Shown one piece after another: positions 57,475-64,000 of a stretch of 64,000 nt of DNA; the stretch's first letter is position 1, and each line of letters starts with the position of its first letter. Under the pieces are notes generated by a model. That model worked only from the letters and a program-made list of their open reading frames with translations, was not told where the DNA came from and ran no database searches. The stretch covers positions 186,001-250,000 of the forward strand of contig NZ_RQHT01000010.1 of NCBI RefSeq assembly GCF_004770905.1, given 5' to 3'. Both the position numbers and the translations under genes were made by a program. The DNA is from Leptospira bandrabouensis (lineage in GTDB: Bacteria > Spirochaetota > Leptospiria > Leptospirales > Leptospiraceae).

Positions 57475-59471
57475 TTGCTGAAATCTTAGCGATTTTCATT
57501 GCTTCTGGATTGTTGTTTATTGCTTATTATTATCACAATGCGTACAGGAGAGAAAAAAAACTTAGATTAATTCTTTTTAGAAAAAATTTAAACAACTCAG
57601 AAGAAATCGAACGCACCATTCGAGAAAAAGAAAAACAATACCAAGATATTTATGATACTGCAAATTCTATTATCATACGTTGGAGTCCCGATTTCAAAAT
57701 CCATTCCATCAATCCTTATGCCGAAGAATTTTTTCAATTATCTAAGGAAGGAGCTGAAGGTAAAGACTTAGTTTTAGATTTATTCCATATCCCATTTGAA
57801 AAATCAAATGAAGTGAAGTCCCAGTTATGGAATATCTTTCATAGGCCAGAACAGAACATCCGCCAAGAATATGATGTATTCATTGGAGAAAATGACAAAC
57901 GTACGGTCACTTGGTCGAATCGAATTTTAAAAAATGAGTTTGGATATCCTTACGAAGTTTTATCGATCGGGAATGATATTACAAACAGGAAAATAGCCGA
58001 AGAAAATTTAATGAAATCCTATGAAAGGATTTTGGATCTATATAACAACGCACCTTGCGGTTACCACTCACTAGACAAAGATGATACTATTGTTTCGATA
58101 AATGATACGGAACTCGACTGGTTAGGTTACTCTAGAGAAGAAATAGTTGGTAATTTTAAATTCAGTGATCTACTAACCGAAAGCAGCAGAGATAAATATA
58201 CACTGATTACTGATTCCTTTCCCAATGAAAACCTAACTGGCGTAGAACTAGAATTTGTAAGAAAAGACAAAACTACTTTTTTTGTAAGTTTAAATTCAAC
58301 AGCAACTTATGATAAAGTCGGCAATTTTATAATCAGTAAATCTACCGTCTTTGATATCACTGATCGAAAATTGGCAGAAGATAAATTAAACGATTATTCA
58401 CAAAAGATTCAATTACAGAACAAAAGGTTACAAAAAGCAGTGGAAGCCGCAATCAAGGCAAACCGTTCTAAGTCTGTTTTCTTCTCGAAAATTACACATG
58501 AGCTAAGAACTCCTCTTCATGCAGTTATCGGATTTTCGCAAATTTTAGTAAAGGATCCAAACTTACCTGACCACCTAAAAGGTTATGTTGATTCATTGTA
58601 TGAAAATGGAGTTCATTTACTTGGAATGATCAACGATATTTTGGATTTAGCAAAAATTGAAGCCGGTAAAATGACTGAAACTAGGGAACCATTTTCTTTA
58701 GTGCAACTTTGGGACACTTTGTTCTCTATGTTCTCCTATCGTTTTTCGGAAAGATCCATTAATTTCGAACTTTTGAATGCCCCATCTATTGAATCTTCTT
58801 ATTACGTTGCTGATTTACAGAAAATACGCCAAATACTCGTTAATCTACTCGGAAACGCATTAAAATTTACCTCCCAAGGATCGGTGAGTTTAGAAATAAA
58901 AATCGAAAGTGATCCAGGACATTCATTTGATATGGTAAAGTTTATTGTTAGAGATACTGGGATTGGAATTCCCAATGACCAATTACATTCTATTTTTGAA
59001 GCTTTTCAACAAACAGAACAAGGTAGTTCCTATAAGGAAGGAACAGGGCTTGGTCTATCCATCTGTCACCAGTTAGTTGAATTTTTAGGTGGAACCATCA
59101 GTGTAAACAGTATTCTTGGAAAAGGTTCTGAATTCTGGTTTGAAATTCCCTTAACTAGACTAGACGTCATTCCAGAATCATTAATTCAAAAATCAAAAAT
59201 TGGCCCTACTCATACAAACCAATTAGAACAAAGCCAAAGATTAGAAGAACCCGAAGTAGAATTTGTACAAACATTTCTAAACGCATCCACTCCTGAATTG
59301 AAGAAAGAAATCTTACAATTAATTCGAATCCAAAACTTTGGTCAGTTGATCGGGTTATTGGATAAAATACAAACTGAGGATAAAGGGAAAAAAATCTTGG
59401 AACAAAAAGTGAAAAACAAAAAATACAAATTCTTAATCGATTTAATTCAATCTTCTAATCCTTCCGAGTGA
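57471..59471 (+). CDS. Membrane histidine kinase with two PAS domains
   Basis: 666 residues. One N-terminal span (AEILAIFIASGLLFIAYYYH), two PAS domains (residues about 48-175 and 178-310), HisKA with His343 in SKITHELRTPLHAVIG, and a GHKL ATPase (VNLLGNALKFTSQGSVSL, RDTGIGIPNDQLHSIFEAF, GTGLGLSICHQLVEFLGG). The last 100 residues have no receiver domain. It is translationally coupled to the response-regulator phosphatase before it, so the two are likely a signalling pair. The signal is unknown. Confidence 0.92.
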   Translation: MIAEILAIFIASGLLFIAYYYHNAYRREKKLRLILFRKNLNNSEEIERTIREKEKQYQDIYDTANSIIIRWSPDFKIHSINPYAEEFFQLSKEGAEGKDLVLDLFHIPFEKSNEVKSQLWNIFHRPEQNIRQEYDVFIGENDKRTVTWSNRILKNEFGYPYEVLSIGNDITNRKIAEENLMKSYERILDLYNNAPCGYHSLDKDDTIVSINDTELDWLGYSREEIVGNFKFSDLLTESSRDKYTLITDSFPNENLTGVELEFVRKDKTTFFVSLNSTATYDKVGNFIISKSTVFDITDRKLAEDKLNDYSQKIQLQNKRLQKAVEAAIKANRSKSVFFSKITHELRTPLHAVIGFSQILVKDPNLPDHLKGYVDSLYENGVHLLGMINDILDLAKIEAGKMTETREPFSLVQLWDTLFSMFSYRFSERSINFELLNAPSIESSYYVADLQKIRQILVNLLGNALKFTSQGSVSLEIKIESDPGHSFDMVKFIVRDTGIGIPNDQLHSIFEAFQQTEQGSSYKEGTGLGLSICHQLVEFLGGTISVNSILGKGSEFWFEIPLTRLDVIPESLIQKSKIGPTHTNQLEQSQRLEEPEVEFVQTFLNASTPELKKEILQLIRIQNFGQLIGLLDKIQTEDKGKKILEQKVKNKKYKFLIDLIQSSNPSE

Positions 59472-59850
59472 TGATATTTATCTTTTGATACCCTTTTGAC
59501 TTTAACAGATCTGTTACAAAAACAAAAGTTTCAAAAATTGTTTTTTTATCCACTTCCAAAACAATTGATGATTTACCACCTTCGTTTTCTGGAATCATCA
59601 TTGTTAACGAATCCTTAGGCGTTTCTTTACCGTCAAAAAATATCATTCCTAAATGATTGATTTGGATTTTGAATGCGGGAGATTCTTCTCCTATCGACTC
59701 TGTACGAGTTTTGGGCAGGTCCAACTGCAGAGTCGAAGTTGTATCTGTAAACCTAACGGCTAACATCAGAAATATTAATAATATAAACAATACATCGATA
59801 AGACTACTTATATCAATCGATGAATCTGGATTTGATTTACGGAGTTTCAT
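59455..59850 (-). CDS. ExbD/TolR-type biopolymer transport protein
   Basis: 131 residues. One N-terminal span with a conserved Asp (SSLIDVLFILLIFLMLAV), then a periplasmic alpha/beta domain with FKIQINHLGMIFFDGKETP and a final VFVTDLLKSKGYQKINIIT. It is the partner of the ExbB/MotA-type protein and overlaps it by four bases. In the family the complex uses proton motive force to energise outer-membrane receptors. The 3' end overlaps the kinase gene by 17 bases. Confidence 0.88.
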   Translation of the reverse strand: MKLRKSNPDSSIDISSLIDVLFILLIFLMLAVRFTDTTSTLQLDLPKTRTESIGEESPAFKIQINHLGMIFFDGKETPKDSLTMMIPENEGGKSSIVLEVDKKTIFETFVFVTDLLKSKGYQKINIITRKD

Positions 59851-60314
59851 GGACCTTTAGTAGAAAAATCCTTCACCATAAGTTCGGAAATATATCTGAT
59901 TTTGTTTTCTGCAAATCTGTGGAAATACAAAGAAGGAATGGCCACAAGTAGCCCTGCAATGGTGGTATTTAGCGCATCCTTAATTCCACCTGCAAGAACC
60001 TCTAAACTTACTTTCCCTTGTGCCTCCATGGCACCAAAAGCAGAGTTAATTCCTATAACAGTACCAAGAAGCCCAAGAAGCATTGAAAGAGAGGCGATTG
60101 TAGGTAACCAACGGATGGTTCTTTCTAGGGGAGAAAAAAACAATTCTTGTTCAGCCTCCGTCGGTTCTTTGGGGAACAATTGAAAACGAAAATCCTTGTC
60201 CTCTAATTTTCTTAATCCAAAGAAAATTCGGAAGAAAAAATAAAACGAAGTGAGGGAAAAACAAAAAAGAAGAACAAAAATCAAAATTGCGGGAATTGAA
60301 AATGTCCAATTCAT
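59847..60314 (-). CDS. MotA/TolQ/ExbB-family proton channel protein
   Basis: 155 residues from the ATG at 60314; the frame runs on to 60386 but that part overlaps ubiE and looks unlike the family. First span FSIPAILIFVLLFCFSLTSFYFF, then the pair of spans typical of ExbB (TIASLSMLLGLLGTVIGINSAFGAM, LEVLAGGIKDALNTTIAGLLVAIPSLYFHRF). GLLGTVIG and TTIAGLLVAIP are the conserved blocks. Forms the energising complex with ExbD. Its start overlaps a possible ubiE start in CATG. Confidence 0.85.
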   Translation of the reverse strand: MNWTFSIPAILIFVLLFCFSLTSFYFFFRIFFGLRKLEDKDFRFQLFPKEPTEAEQELFFSPLERTIRWLPTIASLSMLLGLLGTVIGINSAFGAMEAQGKVSLEVLAGGIKDALNTTIAGLLVAIPSLYFHRFAENKIRYISELMVKDFSTKGP

Positions 60315-60330
60315 GGATGTATCGACCTCT

Positions 60331-61056
60331 ATGAACCAATACCAACTCCCATCCCAGGAAAAGAAACCCGAATATGTAAGATCCAATTTTGATGGAATCG
60401 CAAAAGCCTATGACCGTTTCAATGATTGGAATAGTTTTTTCCTACACCGGAGTTGGAAAGATTGGGTAGTGAGAGAGGCCAAAAAGAGAGTCCCTGGGGC
60501 AAAATCAGCCTTAGACCTCTGTTGTGGGACTGGTGACATTACACTTCGACTTTCAAAGGACCAAACCCTAGACCGAGTGGTAGGTCTTGATTTTTCGGAA
60601 AAAATGTTGTCCTTTGCCTTCCATAAAATCCCCAAAGACCCTAGAGTCCAACTCCTCATCGGAGATGCCATGGACCTTAGCCAATTTGCTGATCACAGTT
60701 TTGATATTGTGACTATGGGGTTTGGTCTTCGCAATGTTTCCGATTTAAAAAAATGCCTTCTTGAGATCAAACGAGTGTTAAAGAAAGATGGGGTCTTTGT
60801 CAATTTGGATGTAGGACGCGTAAGACCCAAATTTCTCAAATTCTTTGCTGACTTTTACTTTTTCAAAATTGTGCCGATTTTTGGGTATCTACTCTACGGA
60901 AAAGCAAATGAAATGTTCGATTACCTTCCTCATTCTTCGAAGGTTTACCCCGACCAAGAAACTTTGGCAAAAATTTTAATGGAATTGGGATATAGAGAGG
61001 TTCGATTCCAAAATTTTGTTTTTGGCAATGCCGTAGCACATATTGCAACAAATTAA
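60331..61056 (+). CDS. ubiE: Demethylmenaquinone/ubiquinone methyltransferase
   Basis: 241 residues from the ATG at 60331 (the ATG at 60313 and the longer frame from 60250 are alternatives). SAM-dependent C-methylation in menaquinone synthesis. YVRSNFDGIAKAYDRFNDWNSFFLHRSWK is the family N-terminus, LDLCCGTGDITLRLS the SAM motif, and MGFGLRNVSDLKKCLLEIKRVLK the later UbiE motif. It ends in a strong terminator. Confidence 0.93.
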   Translation: MNQYQLPSQEKKPEYVRSNFDGIAKAYDRFNDWNSFFLHRSWKDWVVREAKKRVPGAKSALDLCCGTGDITLRLSKDQTLDRVVGLDFSEKMLSFAFHKIPKDPRVQLLIGDAMDLSQFADHSFDIVTMGFGLRNVSDLKKCLLEIKRVLKKDGVFVNLDVGRVRPKFLKFFADFYFFKIVPIFGYLLYGKANEMFDYLPHSSKVYPDQETLAKILMELGYREVRFQNFVFGNAVAHIATN

Positions 61057-61064
61057 AGTTAGTA

Positions 61065-61118
61065 GGCAATAAATCAGGACTTATGTCTGATTTCTTTGCC
61101 TTTTTGTTCTTTTTTTTG
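61065..61118 (+). terminator. Rho-independent terminator of ubiE
   Basis: GGCAA (61065-61069) with TTGCC (61096-61100) as base, an inner AAATCA/TGATTT stem closed by GGAC and GTC around TTAT, and a long T-rich tail (61101-61118). It lies ten bases after the stop. Confidence 0.8.
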
Positions 61119-61235
61119 ATCCGTGTTCGTACTTCCCCCAATAAATCCAATGGATTTCCCTAATTTTTTTCAAATACCCGTTGATTTTTTCCGTCTTTTG
61201 TCGTTTAATTCCCTATATAAATAGGAAATTTCAAT

Positions 61236-62981
61236 ATGAAACGATGGTTAGTTCTTTTATCAATTCCTCTCTTAATTTTGGATTGCTCCAATAAAAAGAA
61301 AGGCCTATTACTCCTTCCCTTTTTAGGGCTGGGAGACGGTTCCACAGAGACCAAAGCCGAAGCGGCAAACGCTGGCGATGGCACATTTACTGTAGTCGGT
61401 TTAGAAACTACGGATCCAACACAAGTCACAACACCCGAGGGAAATACTACCGGTGGCACTACGGATGGGAACCAAACTTCCACCACTCCAGAAGTTGCCA
61501 CTCCTGCACCTACCACTGTGAACAATGAAACTACAGTAGTTGTTGTAGACCAAACCAATGGTGGAAACTTTAACTTTGAAACCAATATTACGGTTCCAGT
61601 TACTGTAGTTGTAGAAAACGAAGCAGGTCCAGTAGCTAATGCGCCAGTTACAGTGACCGAATCCACAACGACAGGTGACCCAAATGTCGTGGGAACAGGA
61701 ACTACAGATTCCAATGGTTCCGTCACTATCCCTATCAGCGTTCCGCCTACTGTCACCACGGTAGATGTTAGTATTATTGGTGTGAATCCAACCACAGGAG
61801 AAGTGGTAGAAATTACAGGAACTGCTCCTGTACAACAGCCTTCTACTGGTTCTGGATCGGAAGGAACTGTAGTAGTGGCTCCTGTAGTCAATGTCGATAC
61901 AACTAACTTTCAACCGGTGAATGGCTGTGTGCAAGCAGTTGATACCGATTGTGATGGCATTGCCAATGTTTATGATGAATTTCCAGAAGATCCAAGCCTT
62001 GCTTCTACAGCTAGGTCTGGAAGATACACAATTGCATTCGAAGATATGTATCCATCAGCGGGAGATGCTGACTTAAATGACCACTCCACAATCTTCAGCA
62101 CAGAGATGGACAAAACTCCAACAAACAAAGTTAAGACGATCCGTGGAACTTACACTCACGTTGCAAAAGGTGCAGGTTACAACCACGAATTAAGACTTTC
62201 TTTAGATGTTCCTACAAACGCAAACGTGCAAGTGAGTTACGTAGATGGTAGTGGTAATCCTTGGAATGGCTGTGCGTCTGCACCCAAATACACAGCAAAT
62301 GTAGCAGGTGACTGCACTGGTGGGAATTTAAACTCAGCACAACTCAAACGAGGAGTTCTCATTCTACCAAGTTCTGACAAAACATTATTTGGTAAAAAAA
62401 ATGCTCCTAGTGCAGGAACCACTTTTTCTATCAATGACTTTGTACGTGGAGTGACTGCTCAAGTTACCATTACATTTGAAGAACCTGTGGATTTGAATGT
62501 AACTAAAAACTTAGTGGGTGGACACCTAAATTATTTCCTTGCTATCAACCAAAAGACAGACGGCGTGTTTAGACAAATTTACCGTCCAGGTTATTTTAAA
62601 GACGATAAAGGTAAAGATTCCTACTTAGATAAAAATGGTTTCCCTTGGGCCATTGTAGTTCCTGGAGTTTTTAATCACCCAACAGAAGGGGCAGACATTC
62701 GTAAACCGTCTACTTCTGGTTATATCTTCTTTAACTCTTGGATGAATTCCAATGGAGTAGCACATAAAGATTGGTATTTGCATGTAGACCAAATCCCAGC
62801 ACCAAATCGTCCTTCTTACGTAGTAAGAGTGAGTGACTTTTATGCAGACAATGGTTTTTCTGCCTACCTTCTCAAAGCAGTTCGAAAAAATGCTTTCGAG
62901 GTTTCGGCAAGTTTGATCGTCGTGGGAGCAGCACTTGGGTTTCTAATGAAAAAACGTTTGGAAAAACAACAAGCAGCTTAA
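61236..62981 (+). CDS. lruC: LruC-domain lipoprotein
   Basis: 581 residues. Signal peptide with lipobox LILDC. A Thr/Pro/Val-rich repeat-like region (residues about 45-225) is followed by a Cys-Asp calcium-type linker (TDCDGIANVYDEFPEDP) and the LruC domain, beginning TIAFEDMYPSAGDADLNDHS and running to about residue 550. The domain is named after the Leptospira uveitis-associated antigen LruC, which this probably is. The last 28 residues (SASLIVVGAALGFLMKKRLE) form a hydrophobic tail, odd for a lipoprotein. It may hold the C-terminus in a membrane. Outer-membrane location is inferred. Confidence 0.75.
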   Translation: MKRWLVLLSIPLLILDCSNKKKGLLLLPFLGLGDGSTETKAEAANAGDGTFTVVGLETTDPTQVTTPEGNTTGGTTDGNQTSTTPEVATPAPTTVNNETTVVVVDQTNGGNFNFETNITVPVTVVVENEAGPVANAPVTVTESTTTGDPNVVGTGTTDSNGSVTIPISVPPTVTTVDVSIIGVNPTTGEVVEITGTAPVQQPSTGSGSEGTVVVAPVVNVDTTNFQPVNGCVQAVDTDCDGIANVYDEFPEDPSLASTARSGRYTIAFEDMYPSAGDADLNDHSTIFSTEMDKTPTNKVKTIRGTYTHVAKGAGYNHELRLSLDVPTNANVQVSYVDGSGNPWNGCASAPKYTANVAGDCTGGNLNSAQLKRGVLILPSSDKTLFGKKNAPSAGTTFSINDFVRGVTAQVTITFEEPVDLNVTKNLVGGHLNYFLAINQKTDGVFRQIYRPGYFKDDKGKDSYLDKNGFPWAIVVPGVFNHPTEGADIRKPSTSGYIFFNSWMNSNGVAHKDWYLHVDQIPAPNRPSYVVRVSDFYADNGFSAYLLKAVRKNAFEVSASLIVVGAALGFLMKKRLEKQQAA

Positions 62982-63003
62982 ATATAAATCTAACTTTCCT
63001 AAG

Positions 63004-63044
63004 AAATCCTTCCTCAAGTTCGCTGGGGGAAGGATTTTTGTTTT
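63004..63044 (+). terminator. Rho-independent terminator of lruC
   Basis: AAATCCTTCC (63004-63013) pairs exactly with GGAAGGATTT (63028-63037), 14-base loop, followed by TTGTTTT. The downstream gene starts at 63045, directly after it. Confidence 0.75.
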
Positions 63045-64000
63045 ATGGCCTCTGTCCTTCGATTCGCAAACAACGAATATTTTCTTTCAGGAAACTTCGA
63101 ATCCGATTTAAAATCCCAAAATCCTATCCTCGTAGATCCTCTCTGGAAAGGGACTAAACTCGAGGAACATTTATCTACCTTCCCCCTCCCTACCCTCAGC
63201 ACTCAAGGCTCCTTTTGCCTTGTGACCTCGGGATCTACCGGACTTCCTAAAATGGTCTCAAAACAATGGAACGAAATCGAAGAGGAAATCCTTTTTTGGG
63301 AAAAACAAACGGAAATCCAATCGCTTTACAAGAATGCGGACACTGTTCATGTGCAGGTGCCACTTTGCCATCTCTACGGTTTACTTTGGGGATACTTATT
63401 ACCAAAACGGTTCGGTGTTTCCATCGACTGTTCCCCCTCTTCCGAAAATGGGAAACTCTGGATCACCTCGGCCCCAAAACTACAATCCACTTTTACTTTA
63501 GGAAAACCACTTCCTGAATTTGCTGTTGTTTCAGGGATGAAGTTCCCGGTTCCTTTGTCTCGGAGTTTACGCGAAAAAGGTGGGATCTCCGTTCTTGAAA
63601 TTTACGGATCTACCGAAACCGGGGGAATCGGTTACCGGGACCCTCTCCGGCAAAATCGGTTCCAAATCCTTCAAGTGGTCCAAATAAACTTTGTTCCTGA
63701 ATCTGGATCAGAGGAAACCGAACTCCAAATGCAAAGTCCCTTTCTTTCACACGAGTCCTTCCTTTTAGAAAAGGAAGGATGGACCAAACACATTTTGCCA
63801 CAAAACGCATATTATGCGACCGGAGATTTAGGGAATTGGTCTGATCTTGGTTGGTTTCTGTTTGGAAGAAAAGATAGAATCATTAAACACAACGGGAAAA
63901 GAGTTTCTTTAGATCGCATCGAATCAGAAATTTTGGGACTCTCTCTTGAAGGTGAATTTCTTTGTGTTCCAGTAGCAGACAAGTTTGGATTCGGGGAAAC
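63045..64000 (+). CDS. AMP-forming ligase (ANL superfamily), 3' end beyond the window
   Basis: 318 codons from an ATG at 63045 with no stop before the window edge. The frame carries AMP-binding motifs in order: VTSGSTGLPKMVSK near residue 61, YGSTETGGIG near 187, YATGDLG near 260 and FGRKDRIIKHNGKRVSLDRIE near 275. Only about 60 residues precede the first motif, whereas acyl-CoA synthetases usually have 150 or more, so the N-terminal subdomain is short or missing. Substrate unknown; a fatty or aryl acid is likely. The C-terminus is not seen. Confidence 0.75.
   Translation, partial: MASVLRFANNEYFLSGNFESDLKSQNPILVDPLWKGTKLEEHLSTFPLPTLSTQGSFCLVTSGSTGLPKMVSKQWNEIEEEILFWEKQTEIQSLYKNADTVHVQVPLCHLYGLLWGYLLPKRFGVSIDCSPSSENGKLWITSAPKLQSTFTLGKPLPEFAVVSGMKFPVPLSRSLREKGGISVLEIYGSTETGGIGYRDPLRQNRFQILQVVQINFVPESGSEETELQMQSPFLSHESFLLEKEGWTKHILPQNAYYATGDLGNWSDLGWFLFGRKDRIIKHNGKRVSLDRIESEILGLSLEGEFLCVPVADKFGFGE

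Noticed and set aside
61205..61891. 228-codon antisense frame in lruC
   Set aside because: It mirrors the low-complexity Thr/Val region and reads as Val/Gly/Thr-rich shadow.

Overview
The window looks like chromosomal DNA of a spirochaete of the genus Leptospira, most likely a free-living (saprophytic, biflexa-type) species. The basis is the AT-rich, purine-skewed coding style, frequent GTG/TTG starts, the density of lipoproteins with spirochaete-type lipoboxes, and families I associate with Leptospira: an LruC-domain lipoprotein, two DUF1574 proteins and a LA_3751/LA_3752-type glycosyltransferase. The species is inferred. I see no rRNA, tRNA, CRISPR array, insertion sequence or prophage. Genes are tightly packed, often overlapping by 1-20 bases, and only one gap exceeds 300 bases (44077-44590).

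Layout. 1-5085: tail of a secreted protein, a lysoplasmalogenase-like membrane protein, a ferritin-like protein with a histone-like tail, a DUF2505-type protein, an EamA transporter, an ECF sigma factor coupled to an ABM-domain protein, and a small lipoprotein whose ribosome-binding site lies inside a perfect 15-bp inverted repeat. 5085-6250: a structured repeat element, a DUF302 gene behind a CsoR-type operator and a thioredoxin-like protein. 6324-14217: one long plus-strand run: spermidine synthase, outer-membrane barrel, two lipoproteins (one with a zinc-protease motif), pyrF, then FAD oxidase, DUF1365 protein and cyclopropane-fatty-acid synthase. 14315-18459: small proteins, a DUF1574 protein and a secreted M30-like protease. 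18494-24493: a surface-glycan operon (nucleotidyltransferase-glycosyltransferase fusion, epimerase-like protein, GT2, DUF1574, GT-C).

24490-28583: a catalytically intact HtrA next to a degenerate HtrA paralogue, divergent from a membrane protein ending in an RsbW-like ATPase. 28635-38987: apt, htpX, an NCS2 permease, an SspB-like protein, a CapD/FlaA1-type nucleotide-sugar dehydratase, a STAS-like/zinc-ribbon protein, hrpB, an Ada-like DNA repair protein and a second lysoplasmalogenase-like protein. 39019-44590: secreted cluster: a choice-of-anchor-D lipoprotein, a subtilase with a large insertion, a small lipoprotein resembling a stand-alone subtilase propeptide, and a Cys-rich lipoprotein, followed by a second copy of the repeat element. 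44591-56264: HAMP protein, FecR/ECF sigma pair, sthA, a very large adenylate cyclase, peroxiredoxin, OsmC, rsgA, DUF547, esterase and dinB. 56341-64000: response-regulator phosphatase plus histidine kinase, ExbB/ExbD, ubiE, lruC and the start of a compact AMP-forming ligase.

The best candidates for something new are the subtilase module (41387-44076), the two-copy element whose hairpin stem covaries (5134-5250 and 44113-44256), the RBS-sequestering palindrome at 4633-4665, the degenerate/intact HtrA tandem, and divergent gene pairs whose start codons overlap on opposite strands.
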